Notes: generated by a model not told the origin, from the letters alone. A stretch of 64,000 nucleotides of DNA from Trissonchulus latispiculum (GCA_030248195.1 JASAND010013361.1:12501-76500), one strand, 5' to 3'; positions 11,736 to 24,440 are shown, counted from the first letter of the stretch. Translations and numbers: made by a program.

Positions 11736-13481
11736 TAATTGTCAAGTCGACACTCAGCGACATTGTCCGTTAAACAGCTAAACTAGATGAGGTTTCCAGC
11801 GTTCCAATTTTTTCATTGAGGTGGAATTTTGACCATTACAGGTATGAGGATGGATCCACCATGGAAAAATTATAGTAACAGATTTTGCTCATTTCTACAC
11901 AAAATGTAGTCACATCGTCCCGCACATCGAGTTTAGTTTCGTTCAATACATTCAATATGAGTAACCATTAATTGCATGCACTTTGAAAATATGTTAAACC
12001 AATGAAGATGCATCAAATGGAGGCAATTTGCACAGGAACATCTTCGACAATCAAGGGATGCCCCGGGTGGCTCGAACCAGAAGAGCTATGAATTTTTTTA
12101 GGGAATTTTTCTGCCGGCGCTATGAAGATACATGAGACTGACTTTTCTTAAGTAGAGGGCATAATCAATGTGGAATTGAATTGAAATTTAAAAAGAAAAT
12201 ATTTAGTTTTGTGCCAGTACTGTTTTTGTTGTCAGACTAATAGTATAGATTCAAGCGCGATGTTACGATACTGAGTACTTCGATCAGTGGATGTAGTGAC
12301 AATGTTTTGCAAATATTGAGTTTGGAAAGTGTGCAAGTTAGTGAAAGAATGTTCCGTTCAGAGAGGGAAACGACAAACGCATCTATGTATTAGTATACTT
12401 TATAGCACGGCTCTGCGTGCATTCAGAGATTTATACGCACGCCGTGCGGGAAGCTCCAAGTGTGTGGCACGACTGCGCGAAGCGCACGAGTGCCACGCAC
12501 GAGGGCTTCATGTGCGACGCTGCTTAAATCCCTGAATGCAAGCAATGTCGTGTTGTAAAGTACTTATACAACGAAACAAGCTGCAAATGAAGCTTTCAAC
12601 TAAACTAATAAAACTTGATTCTCTCATGATGTAGCCGAGAACATAAGTACAGGCCATTTTGAAGATCACCTGGCAGTAAATTTCCGCGGCAGGGAGGCCT
12701 TTTTTGGTGTGCAGCTGAGCTGTCTAGGTTGGAGTTCAGTTGCACACACTGATGCGCTACGCAGGTCACTGCATGGCGCAGCAAATTAGTGTGGATCCAG
12801 ACCTCCAATGTACATCGTGCAGATAAATAACTTATCCGCACCGTGCGCGATACAGAAGAGCAAAACAGCTCTCTGTAGCGTGCACTCAGCTACATATAGG
12901 CACGCAGATTGCGATTGTATTGATCCATAAAAACTGCGAAATCCATCAACATGAACAAGATTGGAGATGACCGAATGATCTACCTAAATAGCGGCCTTAA
13001 TTATCCCTGTTTTGCAATGCAATGCTGCTCATCGACAACAGTATTTATAGCAAAGTGTCCAACAGTCATAGCGTGCATGATTGACACTGTACATTATCAC
13101 ATAAGACTACACTTTACATGACACTTGTTACACTGAACAAATATAAAATCAAGAATGAACCTTAACAGTTTTAATTATTGGTATATACCAAAGGGAATGT
13201 ATATGCAGATTCGGCAAAATGTATGGTTCTCTGCCATGTAATGGCGGCGGATTTTGCCAGGTATTTAATCCACCTGGAAGGAGAGTAGACAGACCTGTTA
13301 ACCGGTAAGGCAATATTAAAGCAAAATTTAAAATTAAAGGTTTTTGATCCAAAATAAATAACATCATGCCTGTATCTATCTTTTCTCAACAGTTTCATAG
13401 CTTGATGACACAATACTCCGAACTGTGAATTTAAGTAATTGTTTCGTTAAGGTTCATTCGATATTATAAGTTCTAAATATT
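11736..13481. other. Intergenic stretch with one foldback repeat
   Basis: Apart from the hairpin at 12418-12540 nothing is recognisable. Candidate ORFs are short and unsupported. The part nearest 13481 is expected to hold the 3' UTR of the GOLD-domain gene, but I did not find a clear poly(A) signal. Confidence 0.4.
12418..12540. repeat. Small foldback/MITE-like hairpin
   Basis: The ends TGCATTCAGAGATTTA and TAAATCCCTGAATGCA are inverted with one mismatch. The GC-rich interior can pair imperfectly (GTGTGGCACG with gtgccacgcac). No clear target duplication was found. Confidence 0.55.
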
Positions 13482-16400
13482 TTAGCGACTGTAGTAAACT
13501 CGATAGTAGAGAGTCTTCGATCTCCAAAGCGAGTATGAGTTATCGAATTTTAAGAGATATATGCCTTGTCCTGGATACATATGAGATCCCGCATAAATCT
13601 CTTCATGACAGTCTCTACGATAAATTGGAATAATCTCATCAGTTGGCGGTCTTTGCTTATCATGGCTCCCCTGTTCCGGGTCATTTCTCGTGACTCCGCC
13701 TTCACCTGAAACAACAGTTAACAGTGAAGATGAAATTGCGATGGTAAAATTACATCTTCATTAGCCGACTTTAGATTGATAATACCTTCGTTGGATTGCT
13801 GTCAGCTAGACGGGTTTGGGATGGGATGATTCTGCTTCTCTTAAGGCGGGGGTCGCCGGGTACCAAATTTAATACTCACCGATTTCGCTTATTTTCGGGA
13901 ATAATATACCCCCTATGTTTCTAAAAACAAGACAAATTTTTAGAGTCAAGGTTAAATCCAGATAAGAGATATTACAGTTCAGATCCCTGCAATTTAGTAT
14001 TTATTTACGCCAGTATACCTCGCTGAGGGCTTCGAAGTCGTGAACACATAAGGATGACAAAAGACTACGGCACAGCTAATAAATTAAAGCCTCTTTCTTG
14101 GGCTATTTATTGCTGTACATATGACAATGATACGCCAAGTAGCTAGCAGGTAACAGTGCTTGAAAGTTTTGATCAAGCTCATCCCGACTGTTTTTACTTC
14201 AAAATTTGACGCGCTCTAACCTTCTCATAGTGCTTTGTAGAGACTGGGCGCAAGAAGATAAAATGTTGAGGATATCGAGAGCTTCAAATTGATATAAAAT
14301 TTGGCTATATTTGGAAAATTTGAAAATTTGCCATTTTTTACTATAGCCCTCCGTCAGTGAACTGAGGCATGCATCCACAGTCCAACACCGACAATTACAG
14401 TGAAACCTAGCATGCATCTTCCTTTCTTATGTGAAAATTGGAACACCAAATTTGGTTGGAATATCTCGGGTTTCCACCCACTTATAGATCATTATATCCA
14501 AAAATGTGAGAAAATGGCGTATTTTACGACAAAGCGCCATGGCGGTGACCAAAAGTGTGATCTACTCCAAAGTAGCAGCAGGGTTTGTGCGCATGCTAAT
14601 AGAAGCTCTATTTGTGTAGTGTATTAATATCTATACGCGAAACTTGTGCGGCGAATGGTTAGTTCAGGGCATGATGAAGAGCTGACCTTTAGGATTTGAT
14701 ATTTCATTTCAGTCTAATCGGAAACCCTATCAATACGTACTGCTTAATAAATAAAGACTGTCAGTAGCTAGCTAATTGTTTGCAGAAATACCAATAGCAG
14801 CCAACTGCATGGTTAGATGAGAACGATTGCAAAAACAACAGAGACAAAAATTGTCCGAAGTAGGTACAGTGTCGAAACTTCTTTTGGTAAACAATTAAAT
14901 TTGTAGGCGTTAGACACGGTAGGGTTAAATTAGACAAACACTGTCTAATAGAAAGGTACCAGACTAGAACCTTTAATTATTAGAAGTACATAAGTTCATT
15001 TATTAGGAGGTAAATCAGTCATCTACACCAGGTTCCGTCCTCGGCAGAGCCAAATTATTTTGATAGTTACTGAACTGAACGTACGCTTATACACATCGAT
15101 GCAGCCTATTACATAAATCTCAGCATGTCATATAATGCGGTTTTCAGTTTGAGTACCTACTAGACATTCCCCCATCATGCTTAAAAATATTTTAAATATT
15201 TGTGCAACAAATATGTACCTTCTTCTACTTCCTCGTCTTCTTCATCAGAGCTTTCAGAGATATGCACAGTTACACGATTGCTCTCGACAGGCGACCATTC
15301 AAAATATACACCAAATCCGATGTCATAACTGTCTGTGGCAAATTCCCAAAACACAGAGGTTCCATCCTCATGGGTTGGCACGCGAATCTTAATACACGTT
15401 GTAGACAATAATATATGTCCTAACTATGTATAAGAATGTAATTTAAACCGTCGCATATCGAAATCGAGAGCACAATTTTAGTTTGCTAAATTTAGATATT
15501 TATTTATTTTTAAACTTTAACCTTATACGTATCTCCAACAAGCAGGAAGTATTTGAAACTAGTTAATTCATGCTCAAATCTACAAGTGAGTATCAACCAG
15601 AGTTGGAAGTGGGTCGCGGGTACCCGCGGGTCGTGGGTACCCGCGGGTCGACTTTCAGGTCAGTGGGTACCCGCGGGTCAGAGCGGGTCAAGAGTTATTT
15701 TTGTTCACACAAATTTTTCGCTAAACTTCGGGCTAATTTCACCAGAAAATTTAAAATTTATTTTAAATTTTTAATTTTTCTTTAACTTTTGGCTCTTTTG
15801 AATGTGCTTATACATTATAATATTGCTTTTATGATAAAATTGTTTATTTCAATTTAATCTGTCTTGAATCTTCAGTCAAAAATATTTCAGTAACATTTCC
15901 CTGACATACTCATTGGCATAAATATATTATTATCACTCAAAGCCTTTAATGCCACTGATTGATTGGCAAACCGATTCTGCAAAAACAATTCTGATAGCTT
16001 ACGTAGCCTGCAGAGCTTGAAGAACTGCTTCGTCTAGTAGATATTTACATGCCAAGCTTAAAATTTCCACATAGTTCTACGAGTTATGACCATTCCTAAT
16101 TTAATTTGTACTATGTACTATTGGGACTAATAAATAATGTGTATGATATACAACCACTAAACGGGTACCACGGGTACCCAAACCGCTAAAATGGTAGTTT
16201 GCTATCATATCCAAGTTGGGAGTGGACAGTAATATATAAATACTCCTGCGGCAGACGTCACGCAGCTGTAAAAAAATTAACCAGAATGGGGCTGAACTTT
16301 TATGAAATTGCTACAAGCAAATTTATCTTTATCTTCATAACATTGCCTAAATACTGACTCTAGTGACAGATCGAGGTCCCAACACTTCTGCGATAGCATA

Positions 16401-18879
16401 GCTTGCTCAGAACTACCGAAAACGAAGACGAAATCTAATGGAGTTAGCTTTGAACTTGTCAAATTTTTGTTTGAAAGTTTTAATACTTCACTATGTTCAT
16501 GTCTAAAAGGTTAATTTTGCTCGTTGCATGCTATAGAGTTCTTAAATATGCGGAAATTTCCAAATTAAAGAAGTGGGTCAAGTGCGTCGCCAAAATCTCA
16601 GTGGGTCGCGGGTCGCGGGTACCAGCGGGTCACGAAATTTCGACCCACTTCCAACTCTGGTATCAACCACCATCTTCTAGTGTTGTGACGTTACTGGTCA
16701 TGCCTTGACCAATAGCCTGTGCGGTGGTCGGTAGCTGATTGATGGGATACAGCCAAAAGAGAACAGACTTGCAGACGACCCGTGACAATTTGGCTGGCCT
16801 GCCACCTATTACTTTCAAAAGTGTTACATATTTTCTCAAATTTTGGTAAGAAAAATGGGAATTTACCGAGCGATTTGCAATTTCTGCGACAATTGCAAAT
16901 GAGTTTGGCTCACGAAAAATTCGGCCGGTGAACAAATTACTGAAGCCCAAAAAGTGAACAGAATGACATTATCCAAGCTTACTGTGGCCGTTTCTCCATT
17001 TCCTATTTTGATTACACCTTCTGAATTTTCTCTTCTTATGGCGTCCTTAAATTCTTTGATATCTTTCCTGGTCCACATTGACGCTGGCTGTATTGCTGGG
17101 TTCACTGGAATACATGATAAATGAACAAAAGGTTGCAACAAAATATGAATAATTAAAATTTAGTTAGATTCCCTGCATTGTTTTTTTTAAATTAACGCTG
17201 GGGTCAGTTTTATAAAGTTTCTCGAGTTCTCGGGTCAAATTCTCTGGTCGAATTCGACCAGAGAATCTTTTGCCAACTTGAGTGTTACTCGAAAAATCTT
17301 TGAAAATTTAAATTTAGAAACGTTTTTACCTGCTTCAATAATTTGTACAGTTGACTAAATAAATCACCATAAAATTGTCCGTAGATACGTCTACATGTAA
17401 CTATTAATACAGGAGCGGTTGTTGTTACTAAAGAATACTGCTTGAGAACTTGAGAACTCGAGAACTCGAGAAGGGTTTTTATGAAACTGCCCCCTGGTAA
17501 CCTGGTAACATGGTTGAAATTAAAGCTAAAGGGCCATATATCCAACCGTTGCATCTCGTGTTTTGTTGCTGCCATCTTCAAGATTCAGCAATAGCTCGAA
17601 AATCGAATCGTTTCACTAATCGGCCATAACGGCCGCTTGCTTTGCGCCAAATAAGATTAAGTTTATGATAAACTTCAGTTTAACCAAGAGTGCATAATTG
17701 CACTATTATTAAGAAGAGTAAGCCACTAGAGGTCTTCTCTTTACTGCATTGCGTAACGGCGCTCCGACCAGAATACGCGAATGTTCCCCCATTTGGGGGG
17801 GGGTCGACCAAATCGACATCGCATACCCTCTCCGTTTGGTGGGGGGAGGGGGTAGAGCAGAGGATTACGGTAGTTTTTGTTCTATTCGAAAGTGGGTCCC
17901 CGTTGGGGGGGGGGGGGTCGCCAACAGCCAATCAGAATGAGCAAAACTTGAGCTTGAGCTTGAGCGACCCCCCCCCCCCCCAAACGGGGACCTCTTTCAG
18001 CGGCCCCCCCCCCAAAACGGGGACCACTTTTGGCTACCCCCCCCACCAAACGGGGACCACTTTCGGCTACCCCCCCCCCCCACCAAACGGAGGGGGGTAT
18101 ACCTGTCGATCCCCCCCAAAGGGGGGGGGAACATTCTCGTATTGTGGTAGGAGTACCGTTACGCAATGCCAAGAAGAGGAGTCCTCTAGTGGCTTACTCT
18201 TCTTCTAATATATAGAAGAAAATCATGGACTCTTGGTTTAACTTTACCATTAACATTAGAATAGATCAACTCAAGATTAACTCAGTCTAATGTTAAACTG
18301 TTTCTCGTTGCACCAAATCAGATTAAGAAAAGTTAAACTAATCTTTACTTAATCTGAACTTAATCGTAAGTTAAACTATTTCTCACATGAAAAACTCAAT
18401 AAAATAATGTGATAGCAACTGACCAATGGCAATACGCCAATTTTAATCTAATTTGCAGTTTATCACGCTACCGGTTGGCTCACACGAATAAGTTTAACTT
18501 CTAATTATCGTTAAGTTAATAAAACTGTAGAAAAATGGAATATTTTTGCTTTCCACTAAACTTCTCACAATAATAATAATAATAATAATAATAATGGATT
18601 TTATTAAAGAAAAACTCTGTCCGAGGTATTTTTATGAAATAATCCACTCAGGGAGCATCTCCATAACAAGGAGATTTTGATTTTATTTATACCAGGAATG
18701 TTTGGATCCTCTGGCTCAGCCAGCCGATCGGAATGATCAGAAGCCGTGTCCTCGTCTTCCGGTTGAGCACTTGGGATATGAGGAACTGGTGGTTCAGGGA
18801 CTCCTCCTCCTTCTCCGGTCTCCTCATTGATTAAAGCAGTCAGTGCAGGATCGGGTGCTGCTTCCGATTCTGTTGTCAT
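13482..18879 (-). CDS. GOLD-domain protein of the ACBD3/GCP60-TMED8 family (four exons)
   Basis: Exons read on the minus strand: 18897-18693 (first ATG at 18879), 17104-16983, 15387-15219, 13705-13482, with stop TAA at 13484-13482. All junctions are GT-AG and phases agree (1, 0, 1). From the ATG the product is 233 residues. The first 62 are acidic and disordered. Then come [43 protein letters not shown], an acidic [13 protein letters not shown] loop, [17 protein letters not shown] and a C-terminus LYYRVYYSR. This is the GOLD domain of ACBD3 (Golgi protein binding giantin and PI4KB) and TMED8. The first exon is open 5' of the ATG with its own acceptor at 18898, so an upstream exon, possibly an acyl-CoA-binding domain, may be missing. 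None was found up to 20 kb. Introns hold a hAT and two MITEs. The acceptor of exon 3 has a weak pyrimidine tract. Confidence 0.92.
15598..16659. mobile_element. Complete non-autonomous hAT element, GGGTACC/CGCGGG family, inside an intron
   Basis: Perfect 19-bp inverted ends (CAGAGTTGGAAGTGGGTCG and complement) and an 8-bp duplication GTATCAAC (15590-15597, 16660-16667) identify a hAT. The left end has GTGGGTACCCGCGGGTC blocks and the right end GTGGGTCGCGGGTACC. No transposase frame is present. It lies between exons 2 and 3 of the GOLD-domain gene, leaving both splice sites intact. Confidence 0.93.
17200..17494. mobile_element. MITE with GGGGTCAGTTTTATAAAG ends
   Basis: The left end (GGGGTCAGTTTTATAAAG, then ctcgagttctcg) and the right end (ctcgagaagggtttttatgaaactgccccc) are inverted copies. 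Repeated TCGAGTTCTCG units lie just inside. A perfect 28-bp palindrome is near the left end (17239-17266). The target duplication is unclear. It lies in the first identified intron of the GOLD-domain gene. Confidence 0.7.
17711..18204. mobile_element. MITE with G/C homopolymer-rich interior
   Basis: Inverted ends (AAGAAGAGTAAGCCACTAGA and complement), continuing through GCATTGCGTAACGG to about 70 bp, enclose a core of blocks such as CCCCCCAAACGGGGACC with C or G runs of 8 to 14. Long ORFs here are translations of these runs and not genes. Target duplication not resolved. The flanks (17640-17690, 18220-18330) are themselves weak inverted repeats containing GATTAAG/CTTAATC, perhaps an older element that was hit. 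It is in an intron of the GOLD-domain gene. Confidence 0.8.
18569..18595. repeat. (AAT)n microsatellite
   Basis: About nine uninterrupted AAT units. Confidence 0.9.
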
Positions 18880-18897
18880 ATTTTGTGCACTAATATC

Positions 18898-20338
18898 CTA
18901 AAATAAACGATAAAAGGAAACATAACAGATAAATTATATAGTTATAGTAGTTATCCAAAGAATTATAGGAGTTGTCCAAAGAAAAAATGAATGAGCTTCT
19001 GCCTTTGATATATCTTTTCGACGAACCACGTTGCATCAACATTAACGTTAATGTCAATAAAATTTACGACTCCTTAAAAATTTACAAAACATCTTTTGCA
19101 TAGTAGAACGTTATGGTTTTAAAATTTTGGCCAATTTTGACGGTAAGGTAAGAAATGAACAAGTTCTGAATGGTCTCGCTGAAGGCTTATTTTATCTACC
19201 ACTGCAAAAAGCACATGACCAGTGTTTGTACCCTGTCCCTGACGAAAATAAAGCTCGAGTGAAGAACGCTTAGATTAAAGGGAATCGGATGTCTAAAAGA
19301 GGATCGGTTTCAAACTTTGTGATCTCGTATGAGAGACAAATTCTAAGAGCAGAATCGGGTGCAAGAAACACTCTTCTAGCTCAGGAACCAGCCTAGGGTA
19401 AATCCAGGATGTTTTTAATATGGGGCCCGTTTCAAGAACGTCTTCGTTTAGTTGAGTTGAGATTAGCTTTCATTTTCAGGCAGCTAAAGTTTAGGCAGCC
19501 GATGTTGGGCTTATGGTAGTTCACAACAAATCTGGTCCTGCCTGAACATTGCAACCGATTCTGTCCTTGAGACAGCCAGAACTTATTTAAGCTAGACACT
19601 GTGACGAAGTTGGAACATATCGTGTTTTTAGACAACTCAGTGCTGATCTTGATCCTGGTTCATCAATTCTGTCATACTTCACCATACTCAGATAACCGTG
19701 CTTAGATGAAGAGAAGACTGAACAGGCAGGAGGAAGCAAACTTGTTGACAATGAGTACAATAAATTCTTGTTTACAAGCTATGCTGCTAGTATAAACGTA
19801 CCTAATGCTCCACTTTTGGATAAGGAGTATCTAGAGCACAGTCTGTATCTTAGCGCATTGTCAGTTTCAGGCTAATGCTAAACCGGCACTTCAGTGAAAG
19901 ACTAGGATATAGCTTACAAACCCTTTACTGACGAGAAGACCACCTAGCCGTTTCCAGAATAAGAGCAAGCGAGAAACTAGCTAAAAAAGTATTGACTGAC
20001 GCCACCCGACGACTCACAGAAAGCTATGCTTTATGCAGAGCTACACTCAAAATCTATATGGAAGGAAACATGTTAGCTAGCTGAAGCTAGTGTGTGATAC
20101 AAACAGCTGAGCCTGAAACTACACTGAAGGCCCATCTCTCGCCCTCTATTCAAGCTTCCTGATATAAACATGGATCAATAATCTTCCTATACTTGCTGAA
20201 GCTAAACTGGAAAGTAGGGAATGCAATAGCAAATTTTGGCGGAAATTGCGTTCATTGTTCAGCCAAACAAATTTTGTTCATACGTAATTAAAAAACCAAG
20301 TATATACATAACCAATTAAATAAAATATCACTTTGAAA
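18898..20338. other. Non-coding; possible decayed coding relic at 19.6-20.1 kb
   Basis: The plus strand between about 19640 and 20100 shows broken protein-like stretches (DKEYLEHSLYLSALSVSG, then LTDATRRLTESYAL in another frame) separated by stops. This resembles an old retroelement or gene relic, but I cannot assign a family. No exon of the flanking GOLD or GCNT genes was recognised. Confidence 0.35.
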
Positions 20339-20480
20339 TAGAGATGAGGACGAGCCGGACTTTTCCGGCTCGGCTCGGCTCGGCTCGCAGTCATACCCGG
20401 CTCGGCTCGACTTGGCTCAAGAAGATTTTGAAAGTGGGTCGGCTCGGCTCGGCTCGCCAAGCTTGAAATTCGCTTGGAAG
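20339..20480. mobile_element. Truncated hAT-like end with GGCTC repeats
   Basis: The edge TAGAGATGAGGACGAGCC followed by repeated CGGCTCGGCTC resembles the left ends of the intact hATs in this window. The opposite end and target duplication are missing, and the block stops where the inverted duplication begins. Confidence 0.55.
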
Positions 20481-23400
20481 TTTTAAGTTGCGTCCCGTTA
20501 AATTTTGCGTCCAGGTAAAATTATTGTTTTTAACGTGTTTTATATGCAAAAATTACAATTTTTTTATAAAAATGTCGACTATTTCTTTAGTGAACCATAA
20601 TTTAATCGTATGAAAAAGTACTTAAGACGGTGATGCTACTGAGAAGTAATGCACGATTACAAAATATGTGAAATATGCCCTATATACACGACGGGGGTCT
20701 GGGGCGGAGCCCCCGTGGATTGAGAAAATTTTTTACGATTACGGAAAATCCGTAATGCAAATGTTCAAAACGATTTAATTCGCATCTGTTGTATCTAACA
20801 CATATCATGACCAACTTTTTGACATTATTGACACACATTATTCAGATGTTTTGATGTTATAGTTAAACTAATTAAAATTAATTAAATAGCTATAAAATTA
20901 ATATCATTCAGAACAAAGGCAGCAATCTTGTTTTGAAAACTCAGAGAAACTAATGAATCCCGGAAAATTATGACAAACAAAGGCAGAGGGGGTCTGGGGG
21001 ACTTGGAGAAATTTTTGAAATTTCGGATAAATCCGTAATGAAAATGATTAAAAGATTAATTTGTCATCTGATACATTTAACTAAAATACCTAATGCATTT
21101 TTTGTGTAAATTACATTTGTAAATTTTAGAATTTTTTTAGTTGTTTTTCGATTTTGAGAAGTAATAATCAATAAACAAAGAGCGTTCATACGATGAGTAG
21201 TGCGGTATTAATCAAAGGCAAAAACAGTGAACTATTGACGTTGGTTACGAATACGATTGATTAATCCTTTAATGGCAAGAATTTCTTAAGGACAAACGTT
21301 TTTATATCAAAATGGAGCTTAATATTTTCTCTTTCCAATGAATGCAATGAAACAAATTTCAGTCTTCGGAGCCTATTTTCCTGGATTTTCGAAGTGAGTT
21401 TAATTTTCCAGATATTTTGCAGGCTAAAGAAAATTTTTCGTGAGACATCGACTACATCATTCGATTCTACTATCAAGCCACTGGGGACCCTTTTTTAATT
21501 ATCATGAAATTACTCTTCGCTTCGAAGAAATTAGCTAAAATGTTTGCGCAACCTGGATTTTGCCTACTTTTCCCAACTTTAACAAGCGGCCACTTTAGCT
21601 GGAAAGCAGCAATCGGGGCAACTAAAAGAGTCCCTGGAGTATTTTTGTGTAAACCCGTCTAGAAATTGAAGCAACCCTCTAGCTTGCATAGTAAATGCTC
21701 CACAATCGCTGGAAAAAAATTGGTCATGTTTTCGCAAAAATCACATTTTTTATGATAGCAGCTCACGGGATAGCAGTTGGAAGACTATCATGCCTCGGAT
21801 AATCGGCCTCGACGAGACCTTCAAATCGACACCCTTAGTAAAATTTTACGGCTTGTGTAGTTCAAGAAATGATGGATTATTTGATTTCTGCAAAAATGAC
21901 AAGTTTTCGACGCCAAAACAAGAAAATCGTTTATAACACACGCTAGAGAAAAGCTAGAAAGTTGTTTTAAAAAGTAAAAATGGGCAGCTCAACGCGATCT
22001 TTCAAATGAATTTTGGTCATAATTGTATAGCTGCTGCCAAACTTTCAGAAATTGGGAAAAAACCGCCCTTATCGGAAATCTCGAAATTTTGAACCGGGAT
22101 TGCGCGGAGGGTGTTGGAACAGCTTTCGGCAAAGTTTCGCCAAATTTCATCTTGATTTGCGCCGCCAACCAGCAATTTGTGCCCAAAAGGAATCACCACC
22201 TAAAAAATGAACCAAACCAAAAATTGGATGCTCTACAAATTTGGTTGACTTTTGGTAATTAAGGGATTAACCCTCAGAAGCTGAAAATGTTTTGAAAATC
22301 CAGTCAAGAACAAAAGTTAGACTTTAACAAGCAATATCGTCTGCAAAAGATTAAATGTTATCAGAGGAACATTTTCATAAATTGTGGGCCTGCTGCGCAG
22401 CGGAATTATTTTTAAGTTGAAGAAACCGAGATTTAGCAAACCGTCCGAACTTGACCAAGTTTTTGATTTGCAGTTACTGTATCTTTAATTAAACTCTCAG
22501 AGGAATTTTCAATGTTCGCATGTCAACTGACCCTTTTGCTTGTCTTCATAATGCAAATCTAGTCTTATAGCGGAGTTCTTGCTTGGTTACTTTAGAAAAT
22601 TTACCTGCAAAACATTTAGTAAAAGTTGCTACATAGTGTTGCTTGAAGAATTTACCTTACCCTGCTAATACAAATTAAACATATTCCTTTATTTTGTTTC
22701 ATGCATTCGAAAAATTTTAGCCTGTTGTGTTAGTCTTAACTATGGTGAGTCATCAATTAAAAGGACGAATCTATATTTCAGGTTTTGAAATTTCCAATTC
22801 GACATGAGTACATATTCGTATGTGATATATTTACTTGGAAACAGAAGAAAAGACTGGAATTCCCACACAAATTATGTTGGCCCTATGTTAAACCACTAAG
22901 TACACGCATTTATGGTGAAATGCATTCTTATCAAGCAATTTGCGTGCAAGAGCTCGGGCTGAGCAAACATAAGAGACCTGCTGCGCTGAGGCGCAGCAGG
23001 AAAAACTAAAGCAAACGCAATTGTATGAACCTCATTACATTATGATGATCCCAAAAATTTGGATATTCGGCTATGGCTACAAACTTTATTAATAATGGGC
23101 TTTGACCTGTAATGTCTCGATACAGGTAGATAACTCAACTAATAACTCAACAAGTACTGACACATTACAAAGCGTTGGCATTCGATGACATAGTGAAAAC
23201 ACCAGGGGTTTGTGGGCGGAGCCCCAGAAACCGAGAAAATTTTTGGAAAACATGGAAAAAATTGGTACTGAAACATTTAAAGTTTTCACTCTTACAAAAA
23301 GTGAATTTTCTCCCGAAATAATGTTGCGTCTAGCTTGCGTCCCGTTAAAATTTCGTGTCAAGATAAGAAACTTTGCGTCCAGTTTCCCAATATGAGTTTA

Positions 23401-23549
23401 TATAACAAATCAGCTATGAAGTTCTAGAGTTAACTCTTGTTTTAGGAGTCATCCTACAAAATTTTCTATGATGGACTGGTTATACCATATTCCTACAACC
23501 AGTCAACTTTCTTTGATGCCAGAAGCTTCTATCTGGTCATCGATGGTAT
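20481..23549. repeat. Left arm of a 3.07-kb inverted duplication
   Basis: This segment is the near-identical reverse complement of 27114-30181, with a few substitutions and short indels along about 3.07 kb. It contains GCGTCCCGTTAA repeats near both of its ends, three G-rich hairpin modules (about 20695, 20985 and 23215), two palindromes of the ACGGATTTATCCGT type, and an open frame of 74 codons (22785-23009) that is identical in the other arm. Its inner 104 bases are a broken copy of a GCNT exon. The spacer between the arms is 3.56 kb. Confidence 0.95.
23446..23549 (+). pseudogene. Inverted, frameshifted copy of the 5' part of GCNT-like exon i
   Basis: After a preserved acceptor (cttgttttag) the sequence matches the start of the minus-strand exon at 27218. 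One base is missing (ctttgatgcc here, ctttggatgcc in the parent), which breaks the frame, and the match stops at 23549 mid-exon. It arose as part of the inverted duplication and lies in opposite orientation, downstream of the gene it came from. Confidence 0.85.
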
Positions 23550-23619
23550 ATTTATTTGTTTGTTTTTTGTGCCAGTATACATCTTCAATAGTCTTTTCAG
23601 CGTAAAGTGCTTTTAAATT

Positions 23620-24440
23620 GTTTGTGGGAGCGACGCTCACGTACCAAGCGCCGTACGGTCAGTCCTCTCAGGAGTTCGGACGGCGAGCCCTGGGGAGATG
23701 TAACGCAAGAGGCTGACTGTAACGGTCAACCTTTTCGTTATTCTAAATATTACGAAATCAATCTACTTAGCTAATAGTTGGCTTGCCTAGTCAGCAAGCA
23801 TTCATCCACGTGTCATGTAGCTCCACCTATAGGATAGGTTTGGTTGGGTGGGGTCCCCCCTTGGAGCTACATGATTGGGACACCCCAGCTAGAGGGCGCT
23901 TCTCTTGGGAGGGGGTTATCCGTCAAACTTCCCCCCCTTTCAGTTGTGGGTTTTCCCTTGTATAGTCTAGTCGTGTTCTCTCTCAATATCTCCTGTACAG
24001 TTTTCTCCCCCTGCATTTCATCAGTGGGCTTTTGTATTATTGGTACGTTAGCGGGGCTTCGCCCATTTAAATTGTGTGGTGAGTTTGTGTGTGTGTAGTT
24101 TATTTGACTGTATAATTGTCTGTCTGTTGGGCTTTCGCCCCCCTAAATTAATACACTTGTTATATTCCATATTTGCTATATTTCTATAACTACTTGTTGT
24201 ACGTATTAAATATCTCCACTAGGTTTGTGTAATTTTTGGTAGGTTTTACTGAGCTCCTAGGTTAGTTTAGTGTTATTTCTGAGGTGAGCGGGTGTCACCC
24301 ACTCACTAGGGCTATTTATTTGGCGAGGCTTCCCCGGCCGGCTCCTGCGCGGTTGGTGTGTTATTCACTTGTGCCACGGTCTCCTCGCTTGAGTTGCTCT
24401 CGCGGGGTAACGGTACTTTTGTGTTAAGTTAGTTTCACTC
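23620..24440. other. GC-richer, hairpin-containing stretch of unknown origin
   Basis: Several short hairpins occur (gggcttcgccc, gggctttcgccccc, gagcgggtgtcacccactc), along with repeated gtacc-containing blocks. The style resembles the GGGC/GCCC hairpins that follow the Penelope-like element at 41.4 kb, so a retroelement 3' region is possible but unproven. No gene is seen. Confidence 0.35.

Noticed and set aside
15598..16659. Retained exon inside the intron of the GOLD-domain gene
   Set aside because: The whole segment is a hAT with perfect ends and target duplication, and the exons on either side already join in phase.
17680..18208. 172-codon and overlapping Pro/Gly-rich ORFs
   Set aside because: Produced by C/G homopolymer blocks inside a MITE with clear inverted ends.
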